Source: JBGOUJ01 sp041477005 (GTDB lineage Bacteria > Acidobacteriota > Terriglobia > Bryobacterales > JACQDG01). From it: a stretch of 6,035 nucleotides of DNA. A program made the position numbers and the translations under genes. The stretch covers positions 1 to 6,035 of the forward strand of contig JBGOUJ010000477.1 in assembly GCA_041477005.1 (NCBI GenBank). Direction: 5' to 3'. Numbering within the stretch: position 1 is the stretch's first letter; every line of letters starts with the position of its first letter. Positions 1-4,825 of the stretch are shown piece by piece. The notes beneath the pieces are model-generated. The model was not told the DNA's origin and did not search any database. It saw nothing but the letters and a program-made list of their open reading frames with translations.

Positions 1-1584
1 ATGCTGAATCTGCCGGCCCCGGCGGCGCCCCCTGGCTGGGCCGGCACATTGCCATTGGGGGAGGCTCCGAACCAGGAGCCCCCCGAGCCGCCGCCTTACC
101 TGATCTCTCCGCCCGACGTCATTCCCATCGACGTCGGCCGTCAGTTATTCGTCGACGACTTCCTGATCGAGCAAACCGACCTTCGCCGCGCTTTTCATCA
201 GGCTGAGTATTACTCCGCCAATCCGGTCGTGAAGCCCGACAGGCCGTGGGAGCAGGAGGGGCCCGAGCCCCGCGCGATGGTTTTCAGCGACGGCGTCTGG
301 TACGACCCGCAGGACCGCCTGTACAAAATGTGGTACTTCGCCGGCCGCCAAGCCATTGCCTATGCCACCTCCAAGGACGGGGTCCACTGGGAAAAGCCGG
401 AGCTGGACGTGCAGCCCGGCGCCAACATTGTGCACGTGGCGCCCCGCGATTCCTCCACCGTGTGGCTCGATCTGGAAGAAAAAGATCCGCGGCGGCGCTA
501 CAAGCTCGCTTACGTCGGCGGCAACAACAAGCCGTTCTATCTGCACTTCTCGGCCGACGGCATCCACTGGGGAGCGCCCGTCGCGCAAAGCATCCTCGTC
601 GGCGATCGCACGACGTTCTTCTGGAATCCATTCCGGAAGGTTTGGGTTTTCAGCATCCGCAACAACACTCCGGGGCACAACCGTTACCGCAGCTACTGGG
701 AACATCCGGACCTGATCGCAGGCATCCAATGGAAGCCGGCGGACCCGGCGCCGTGGGTGGGCGCCGACCGCCTGGATGCCCGGCGGCTGGATCTGAACGT
801 GAAACCGGAGCTCTACAATCTGGACGCGGTGGCGTACGAGAGCGTCCTGCTGGGCCTGTTCAGCGTGTGGCGTGGCCAGCCGCCGGACCGGCCAAAGCCC
901 AACGAGATTGTGCTCGGCTACAGCCGCGACGGCTTCCACTGGACGCGCCCGTCGCGGCGGGCGTTCATCCCGGTGTCCGAGCGCAACGGCGAATGGAACT
1001 GGGGGAACGTGCAATCAGCGGGCGGCGGCTGCCTGGTGGTGGGCGACCGGTTGTTCTTCTACGTCAGCGGGCGCGGGGGCGTTCCGGGCGCACGCTCCTC
1101 CGGTGTATCGGCCACCGGGCTCGCTACCCTGCGGCGTGACGGCTTTGTCTCCCTGGACGCCGGGCCGGAGGAAGGCTCACTCACGACGCGGCCGGTCCGC
1201 TTCCGAGGCCGGTACTTGTTCGTGAACGCCGACTCGGGGTCGGGCGAGCTTCGTGTCGAAGTGATTGACCCCGCCGGCCGGCCCATTTCGCCCTTCACGA
1301 GGGCGAACTGCATACCGGTCCGGGCGAACAACACGCTCCAGCGGGTCCAATGGAAGACGGCCACCGATCTTGGCTCACTTGCCCTCGGCGCGCTCGCCGG
1401 CAAACCAGTGCGCTTTCGCTTTTATCTTCGCTATGGGAGTCTGTATGCGTTCTGGGTGAGCCCGGATACTTCGGGCGCGAGTCACGGCTACGTCGCCGCC
1501 GGCGGCCCCGGCTTTACCGGTCCGGTCGATACAGTCGGATCGGCGATCTACACCCAATGCTGCGCCAGAGACTTCATCCAGTAG
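1..1584 (+). CDS. GH32/GH43-like five-bladed beta-propeller protein with C-terminal beta-sandwich (5' end possibly outside window)
   Basis: The frame is open from base 1 to the TAG at 1582-1584 (527 residues). Its first codon is ATG, but nothing upstream is visible, so the start is unproven and a signal peptide could lie outside the window. The visible N-terminus is proline-rich (residues 1-42) and not signal-like. The domain opens with LFVDDFLIE (49-57), typical of planctomycete/acidobacterial glycosidase-like proteins. Three blades each end in an S-x-DG-x-HW motif: YATSKDGVHW (121-130), FSADGIHW (183-190) and YSRDGFHW (307-314). This pattern belongs to GH32/GH43-type propellers. From about 417 (LRVEVIDPAGRPI) to 486 a beta-sandwich follows, ending in LYAFWVS, as in GH32-like C-terminal domains. 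Substrate and catalytic activity are inferred only; no acidic catalytic triad can be assigned by eye. The last residues (GSAIYTQCCARDFIQ) abut mobile-element debris and could be a secondary ending. Confidence 0.8.
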   Translation: MLNLPAPAAPPGWAGTLPLGEAPNQEPPEPPPYLISPPDVIPIDVGRQLFVDDFLIEQTDLRRAFHQAEYYSANPVVKPDRPWEQEGPEPRAMVFSDGVWYDPQDRLYKMWYFAGRQAIAYATSKDGVHWEKPELDVQPGANIVHVAPRDSSTVWLDLEEKDPRRRYKLAYVGGNNKPFYLHFSADGIHWGAPVAQSILVGDRTTFFWNPFRKVWVFSIRNNTPGHNRYRSYWEHPDLIAGIQWKPADPAPWVGADRLDARRLDLNVKPELYNLDAVAYESVLLGLFSVWRGQPPDRPKPNEIVLGYSRDGFHWTRPSRRAFIPVSERNGEWNWGNVQSAGGGCLVVGDRLFFYVSGRGGVPGARSSGVSATGLATLRRDGFVSLDAGPEEGSLTTRPVRFRGRYLFVNADSGSGELRVEVIDPAGRPISPFTRANCIPVRANNTLQRVQWKTATDLGSLALGALAGKPVRFRFYLRYGSLYAFWVSPDTSGASHGYVAAGGPGFTGPVDTVGSAIYTQCCARDFIQ

Positions 1585-1639
1585 GCTGCCGACCGATACC
1601 TAGCTGACCTACAATGGCGATCAGGGCTGGGCTGGGTGT

Positions 1640-1790
1640 CGCATTCAAGTAGGGCTGGAAGCCGTCTGTGGTGATCTCGAACCGGCTCTCAGGCTGTAAC
1701 CAAGCGCACCTTTACTGATGACATCCTCTGTGGAGCGCCACGCAGACACCCCACCCGCTTCCATAGCACTATGCTCGACGCAGCAAGAGC
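1640..1790 (-). pseudogene. IS1-type DDE transposase remnant, multiply frameshifted
   Basis: Reading leftwards on the minus strand, fragments of one transposase-like protein appear in order but in all three frames: ALAASSIVLW (1790-1761), STEDVISK (1734-1711), VRLVTA (1709-1692, running into a TGA) and ESRFEITTDGFQPYLNA (1690-1640). The last piece matches the conserved stretch of IS1-like transposases around the second catalytic aspartate (the D of TTDG). ALAASS-IVL-W resembles the 'ALDASSKLVLSW' strand carrying the first part of the core. Small insertions or deletions separate the pieces, so no functional enzyme can be made. The true outer limits are unclear; traces may run from about 1590 to 1830. 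I found no terminal inverted repeats. The family call is from remembered motif patterns, not a search. Confidence 0.5.
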
Positions 1791-1890
1791 CCCTGGTCCA
1801 CGGCGGACCCCGTCGAGGAGTACTTCCTCCTGGCGAATTGGGCGTCAAGGGAGACCCTGAGCGCCGCTTCCAGCGTCGAGTTTCAAAACA

Positions 1891-1968
1891 TCAAGTACCT
1901 GGGACCACGACCGGTCGGCGCGCAATTTCGGCCTCCAGGGCACCCCAAATCTCCCGATCGATCCACAT
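1891..1968 (-). pseudogene. Possible 5' fragment of a DUF4143-type (AAA_14) ATPase gene
   Basis: An ATG at 1968 on the minus strand opens a 25-codon frame containing REIWGALEAEIARRPVVV and then stops at a TGA (1893-1891). In DUF4143/AAA_14 ATPases a start of this kind (basic, then 'IW..L..E', then a hydrophobic strand) leads directly into the Walker A loop (G-x-RQ-x-GKT). Here the Walker A sequence is absent, and RYLMF follows in another frame, as if an internal piece had been deleted. A TATGAT hexamer sits at 1980-1975, just upstream on the same strand, and could be a leftover -10 element. The match is short, and a chance resemblance is a real alternative. Confidence 0.3.
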
Positions 1969-2156
1969 AACCCTATCATAAGACGTGGGTTGGTTAGTTT
2001 GTAATTGTAGTGATTAAATTTCGTCTTTTCTTCTGAGGCGGCCGGTTCGAGCTCTGAGCTACCCGTGAGCCGAAGAACATCGCCGAAGCTCGCGGCAACG
2101 AGATCTGCCCTATGGGCCAAGCTGCGCCACGGCCCGCCCTCAGGCATAATAGGGGC

Positions 2157-2161
2157 AGGAG
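2157..2161 (+). promoter_or_regulatory. Ribosome binding site of the nucleotidyltransferase gene
   Basis: AGGAG lies 10 nt upstream of the ATG at 2172. This decides the start: the in-frame ATG at 2112 would add 20 residues with no similarity to the family and has no comparable site. Confidence 0.6.
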
Positions 2162-2171
2162 CGTACATCCC

Positions 2172-2477
2172 ATGATTCGCGTGGGGCCCATCGGAGTCGA
2201 CGAGGGCAAGCTCGCCGAGATCTGTCGCCGTTACGGAGTGCGGGAGCTGGCGGTGTTCGGATCGGTAGCGCGGGGAGAGATGCGTCCTGGCAGCGACATC
2301 GACCTCCTGGTTGAGTTCCTTCCCGAGGCCGAACCCGGACTGCTGGACCACGCCGGGCTCATGCTGGACTTGTCAGACTTACTGGGCCGCAAGGTGGACC
2401 TGGTCTCCAAGAAGGGCCTGAAACCTCTCATTCGCGATTCCGTAATACAAGATGCCCGGCGCCTCTATGCGGCGTGA
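2172..2477 (+). CDS. mntA: MntA-type minimal nucleotidyltransferase (antitoxin of HEPN-MNT systems)
   Basis: This is a 101-residue protein of the minimal nucleotidyltransferase family, the usual length. The signature GSX10DXD is complete: G30-S31, then D42 and D44 (GSVARGEMRPGSDIDLLVEF). A third likely metal-binding carboxylate is D76 in GRKVDLVS. The C-terminal 'LKPLIRDSVIQDARRLY' helix is typical. In characterised MntA-HepT systems the enzyme transfers AMP to a tyrosine beside the HEPN RX4-6H motif of HepT, silencing that RNase; it acts in the cytoplasm. Here the downstream HepT part lacks that motif, so the enzyme appears intact but without its normal target. It overlaps the next frame by 11 bp (ATG 2467 against TGA 2475-2477), which implies translational coupling. 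An alternative start at 2112 is less likely. Confidence 0.85.
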   Translation: MIRVGPIGVDEGKLAEICRRYGVRELAVFGSVARGEMRPGSDIDLLVEFLPEAEPGLLDHAGLMLDLSDLLGRKVDLVSKKGLKPLIRDSVIQDARRLYAA

Positions 2478-2634
2478 GGAGCTCTACCTCCGCGACGTTG
2501 TGGAGGCAGCCGGCCATATCGCGCAATTCATAGCCGGGCTGGATCGTTCGGCCTTCGACCAATCGGAACTTGTGCGGAGCGCCGTCGCGCAGAAGCTCGC
2601 CGTGATCGGAGAGGCCGCATCGCGCATCCCTGGG
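2467..2634 (+). pseudogene. hepT: hepT 5' fragment (HEPN toxin without catalytic motif)
   Basis: This is the part of the composite frame that can be assigned to HepT. It keeps roughly the first half of the domain and ends where family members go on to 'RARHPEIPW' and the catalytic R-N-x-x-x-H-x-Y segment. The other two frames of 2620-2690 contain no recognisable HepT continuation, so a simple frameshift does not explain the loss. A deletion, or replacement of the 3' half by vapB upstream DNA, does. Confidence 0.65.
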
Positions 2635-2931
2635 GCCAACGCGGACGCCCTGCCCGCTTTCCGTGCCACAATAGGGGAGGCTCCCGTTATGCAGACCACG
2701 GTGAATCTTCCGGACTTCCTGTACGACAAGAGTAAGGCGCTGGCAGCGTCGCGGGGGGCTACGGTCGAACAGTTTATCGTCGAAGCCGTTGCGAAAGAAG
2801 TTCAGAGTAACTTTGGATCAGACGCGCCCGACAACTACGGTGATCGCGAAATCCAATTGCCGGTTATCCGCTCAAGGCGACCCGGGACCCTAGACCTGTC
2901 CCGTTTCGACTTTGATGACCTACTTGCCTGA
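2467..2931 (+). CDS. Truncated HepT (HEPN) segment running in frame into a VapB-like antitoxin
   Basis: One uninterrupted frame joins two unrelated toxin-antitoxin parts. Residues 1 to about 56 (MRREELYLRDVVEA through QKLAVIGEAASRIP) match the N-terminal helices of HepT/DUF86 HEPN toxins. Normal HepT is about 110 residues and continues into the RX4-6H(XY) RNase motif. Here that half is missing and no such motif occurs anywhere in the frame. About 18 unrecognised residues follow, and then an 80-residue ribbon-helix-helix antitoxin begins (ATG 2689, listed separately). The start at ATG 2467 overlaps the nucleotidyltransferase stop by 11 bp; ATG 2452 is also possible, and neither has a clear Shine-Dalgarno. 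Whether the 154-residue fusion is made, or the HepT part is only a dead leader, cannot be told. The HEPN half is almost certainly inactive as an RNase. Confidence 0.6.
   Translation: MRREELYLRDVVEAAGHIAQFIAGLDRSAFDQSELVRSAVAQKLAVIGEAASRIPGANADALPAFRATIGEAPVMQTTVNLPDFLYDKSKALAASRGATVEQFIVEAVAKEVQSNFGSDAPDNYGDREIQLPVIRSRRPGTLDLSRFDFDDLLA
2673..2680 (+). promoter_or_regulatory. Ribosome binding site of the vapB-like antitoxin
   Basis: AGGGGAGG, with 8 nt to the ATG at 2689, is the strongest Shine-Dalgarno sequence seen in the plus-strand cluster. It indicates that the antitoxin can be translated from its own start inside the longer composite frame. Confidence 0.7.
2689..2931 (+). CDS. VapB-like ribbon-helix-helix antitoxin
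   Basis: This is an 80-residue protein. The N-terminus has ribbon-helix-helix form: a short strand (QTTVNLP), a first helix (DFLYDKSKALAASRG) and a second helix (TVEQFIVEAVAKEVQ), used for DNA binding as a dimer. The C-terminal tail ends in LPVIRSRRPGTLDL and RFDFDDLLA. Proline/arginine then acidic 'DLL' tails are common where VapB antitoxins wrap around their PIN toxin. It neutralises the VapC encoded next and probably represses the operon. The stop (2929-2931) overlaps the vapC start by 17 bp, a standard coupling for antitoxin-toxin pairs. The start is chosen for the AGGGGAGG at 8 nt and because the family starts with this strand. The same codons also form the end of the longer HepT-fused frame. 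Confidence 0.75.
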   Translation: MQTTVNLPDFLYDKSKALAASRGATVEQFIVEAVAKEVQSNFGSDAPDNYGDREIQLPVIRSRRPGTLDLSRFDFDDLLA

Positions 2932-3349
2932 CGTTAACGTCTGGATCGCTCTGGCCGCGGAGCAACACACCCATCATCGCTTTGCGCGTCAATGGTTCGC
3001 CAATCTCCGCGATGCAAAACTCGCCTTCTGCCGGGTTACGCAGTTGGGTTTTCTGCGGCTGTTGACGAACACGCACGTGATGCAGGACGAGGTCATGAGT
3101 CCGGACGAAGCCTGGCAGGCCTATGGTGTATTGCGGTCGGATCGGCGGATCGGGTACATGGCGGAACCGAATGACCTCCCGGAAGCGTGGGGCGCGTTTA
3201 CGGAAGGCCGGCTAAGTTCGCCCAGCCTCTGGACTGACGCGTATCTTTGCGCCTTTGTTCACGCGGCCCGTCTGACCCTGGTAACGTTCGATGCGAACAT
3301 CCCAACAAGGGAAGGTGTAAGCTGCCTTGTCCTCGCAGGGAGCCCTTGA
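2915..3349 (+). CDS. vapC: VapC-type PIN-domain ribonuclease toxin
   Basis: This 144-residue PIN-domain protein is probably an Mg2+-dependent RNase that blocks translation when not held by its antitoxin. Recognisable points: LPDVNVW with the first metal-binding Asp (D6), RVTQLGFLRLLTN (40-52), LWTDAYLCAF with D108, and VTFDANI with D126. This layout fits the VapC subfamily common in Mycobacterium tuberculosis and soil bacteria (TIGR00028-like), where the canonical second acidic residue is often not Glu; here Q43 sits near that place. Length is normal and no lesion is seen. ATG 2915 is preferred over TTG 2912. It has no obvious Shine-Dalgarno, so translation likely depends on the overlapping antitoxin gene. 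The RNA target is unknown. Confidence 0.85.
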   Translation: MTYLPDVNVWIALAAEQHTHHRFARQWFANLRDAKLAFCRVTQLGFLRLLTNTHVMQDEVMSPDEAWQAYGVLRSDRRIGYMAEPNDLPEAWGAFTEGRLSSPSLWTDAYLCAFVHAARLTLVTFDANIPTREGVSCLVLAGSP

Positions 3350-3436
3350 ACACCATCGGATCGGCTATCTGTACTCATCGAGTGATCCCAGGGTCGGAAT
3401 GGCTTCCCGGCGTCCGAGAGCAGCCCTCGCTCTTCC
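3350..3436. other. Short convergent intergenic region
   Basis: These 87 bp separate vapC (+) from the DUF1501 gene (-), whose stops face each other. Only a weak 5-bp hairpin (AGAGC 3417-3421 with GCTCT 3429-3433) without a T-run was found, so no terminator is called. Confidence 0.5.
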
Positions 3437-4741
3437 CTACCCGATCAACTCCTTCACCGGCTCCCCCGTCCGATCGTCGAGGTTGTTGGCGATCTTGATC
3501 GGGCGGCCGATCGGGCTCATGTATTCCTTCTCCCAGTTGATCCCCAACTGCTTGTAGATCGTCGCGTAGAGGTCACCCATGCTGACCACCCGGCTGGCGA
3601 CGTTGTAACCCTTCTCGTCGCTCGATCCGACGACCTGGCCCACCTTGATGCCGCCACCCGCCAGCGCCAGCGACCAGCAGTTGGGCCAGTGGTCGCGCCC
3701 GAGGTTGGGGTTGATCATCGGCGTGCGGCCGAACTCGCCCATGGCGATGACCAGCGTCGTTTCCAGCAGGCCGCGCTCGTCCAGGTCATCGATCAGGGCC
3801 GTCAAGGTGCGGTCGAGCGGCGGAGAGAGCTTGTCGCGATGGGTCTTGTCGTTGTCGCTGTGCGTGTCCCAGGAGTTGCCGTGATAGCCGGCCGCGGTCA
3901 CAAAGCGGCTGCCGCCTTCCACCAGCCGGCGCGCCAGCAGCGCGGACTGGCCAATCGCATCCTTCCCGTACCGCTCCTTGGTCTGGTCGGATTCCTTCGA
4001 GAGATCGAACGCCTCGCGCACCGCCGGCGTGAGGATCATCTTCCACGCCTGCGCCGTAAAAGCATCCATGTTGGCATGCTCGGCCGTTTCGTTGAGCGCC
4101 CGGTACCGGCGGTCTACGGCCTGCAAAAACGCCGACCGGCTTTCGACCGACGCCTCCGAGACCGTCTTGGGAAGGCTGAGCTCGGTCACCTGGAAGTCCG
4201 GCTTGCTCGGGTCCGGGATGCACATCGGGTCATACTCGCCGCCCAGAAAGGACGCGCGGAAGTAGTCTTCGTACTGGCGGCCGCGGTCCCACTTGGGGAC
4301 CAGCACGTGGGGCGGAACGGCGTTGCGAGGTCCCAGCTCTTTGGTGATGATCGACCCCAGGCTCGGGAACTGCATCGCCGGGTTGATCTCATGGCCCGTG
4401 ATGACGTAGTGCGTCGCCTGCGGATGGTCATTGCCGCGCGTGTGCATGGAGCGCACCAGTGCGATCTTGTCCATCTTTTTTGCGATCTTCGGCAGCAGTT
4501 CCGAGACCTGGATGCCGGCGACGTTGGTCGAGATGGGTTTGAAGTTGCTGTTGGCCTTGGGATCCCAGGTGTCGATGTGGCTAGGGCCGCCTTCCAGCCA
4601 AAACAGGATCACCGCGTTTGCCTTGGCCTTGGCCGGGGGATTGGTCGAAGCGGCGGCCAGGTACTCGCCGAGCGTCAGTCCCAGAAAGCCCAACGAGCCG
4701 ACACTCAAGAACTCGCGGCGCGAAGCAGGATGTCTAGCCAT
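3437..4741 (-). CDS. DUF1501 family protein with Tat-type signal
   Basis: This is a 434-residue, full-length DUF1501 (PF07394) protein. These have an alkaline-phosphatase/sulfatase-like fold, and their biochemical role is not established. The N-terminus has a twin-arginine signal (SRREFLSVGSLGFLGLTL, about 7-24), so it is probably exported folded. Family landmarks: FWLEGGPSHIDTWDPK (47-62), SMHTRGNDHPQATHYVITGH (98-117), WDTHSDN (291-297), GEFGRTP (335-341) and GRDHWP (348-353). The histidines and acidic residues of these last motifs correspond to the likely metal-binding set. The start ATG (4741-4739) has AGGAGG 4 nt upstream. It follows the DUF1549/DUF1553 gene on the same strand, the usual pair in Planctomycetes and Acidobacteria, and the two are probably co-transcribed. 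A role in polysaccharide or sulfated-polymer use is often suggested from context only. Confidence 0.92.
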   Translation of the reverse strand: MARHPASRREFLSVGSLGFLGLTLGEYLAAASTNPPAKAKANAVILFWLEGGPSHIDTWDPKANSNFKPISTNVAGIQVSELLPKIAKKMDKIALVRSMHTRGNDHPQATHYVITGHEINPAMQFPSLGSIITKELGPRNAVPPHVLVPKWDRGRQYEDYFRASFLGGEYDPMCIPDPSKPDFQVTELSLPKTVSEASVESRSAFLQAVDRRYRALNETAEHANMDAFTAQAWKMILTPAVREAFDLSKESDQTKERYGKDAIGQSALLARRLVEGGSRFVTAAGYHGNSWDTHSDNDKTHRDKLSPPLDRTLTALIDDLDERGLLETTLVIAMGEFGRTPMINPNLGRDHWPNCWSLALAGGGIKVGQVVGSSDEKGYNVASRVVSMGDLYATIYKQLGINWEKEYMSPIGRPIKIANNLDDRTGEPVKELIG

Positions 4742-4745
4742 AATG

Positions 4746-4751
4746 CCTCCT
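4746..4751 (-). promoter_or_regulatory. Ribosome binding site of the DUF1501 gene
   Basis: A perfect AGGAGG (minus strand) lies 4 nt before the ATG, shorter than the usual 6-9 nt spacing. It fixes the start at 4741, which also places the Tat motif at residues 7-11. Confidence 0.65.
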
Positions 4752-4759
4752 CAATAATA

Positions 4760-4823
4760 GCCGCGAATGAACGCGAATAGCAGCCGAGACTTTTATTCGC
4801 GTGCATTCGCGTTCATACGCGGC
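4760..4823. repeat. Inverted repeat built of 10-bp-spaced heptamers
   Basis: The left arm 4760-4778 (gccgcgaatgaacgcgaat) pairs with the right arm 4805-4823 at 18 of 19 positions (the mismatch is 4766 with 4817), with a 26-bp loop. The units recur every 10 bp: cgcgaat at 4762 and 4772; on the right, attcgcg at 4795 and 4805 and the variant atacgcg at 4815. It nearly fills the spacer between the DUF1549/DUF1553 stop (4826-4828) and the DUF1501 ribosome binding site. In RNA it would form a long stem between the two genes, which could protect or partly terminate the message. It lacks a T-run on either side typical of an intrinsic terminator. It also looks like a REP-type dispersed repeat. Confidence 0.8.
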
Positions 4824-4825
4824 CC

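Larger units (their letters stand above)
1585..2171. other. Gene-free stretch with decayed mobile DNA and an AT-rich patch
   Basis: This 587-bp stretch has no intact gene on either strand. The left two thirds hold minus-strand fragments, listed separately: an IS1-type transposase remnant and a possible ATPase start. About 1960-2030 is clearly richer in A and T than its neighbours, and may hold the promoter of the toxin-antitoxin operon to its right. A TTGGTT (1990-1995) and an ATTAAA (2013-2018), 17 bp apart, are the only spaced pair I found there, and they match the consensus poorly. A CATAAT lies at 2145-2150, close to the nucleotidyltransferase start, without a good -35 partner. No convincing intrinsic terminator follows the propeller gene. 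Short free-reading stretches in other frames resemble nothing I recognise. Confidence 0.6.

Noticed and set aside
1760..1823. Minus-strand VLLDGVRRGPGALAA read as a Walker B motif of an AAA ATPase
   Set aside because: The same frame runs into ALAASSIVLW, which together with the following pieces fits an IS1-type transposase better; the acidic pair of a Walker B motif is not complete.
2040..2062. GGTTCGAGC resembling a tRNA T-loop
   Set aside because: The flanking bases do not form a T-stem and no acceptor, D or anticodon arm can be built around it.
2112..2171. Upstream ATG as start of the nucleotidyltransferase
   Set aside because: The added residues do not fit the family and the good AGGAG site belongs to the ATG at 2172.
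1845..2351. Minus-strand open frame of 168 codons
   Set aside because: It crosses the AT-rich patch and overlaps most of mntA on the other strand; its composition is not protein-like and only the short ATPase-like piece in another frame is recognisable.
1535..3377. Similarity of 1535-1556 to 3356-3377 (18 of 22 bases) as a possible target-site duplication around the toxin-antitoxin patch
   Set aside because: The core TCGGATCGG also occurs near 2259 and 3137, so the string is common here, and the match is not beyond what chance could give.
3417..3433. Hairpin AGAGC/GCTCT as a terminator between vapC and DUF1501
   Set aside because: The stem is only 5 bp and no T-run follows on either strand.
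3689..4780. Long plus-strand open frame (363 codons)
   Set aside because: It lies opposite the well-supported DUF1501 gene; its arginine/valine-rich translation has no domain pattern and is explained by GC-rich codon bias.
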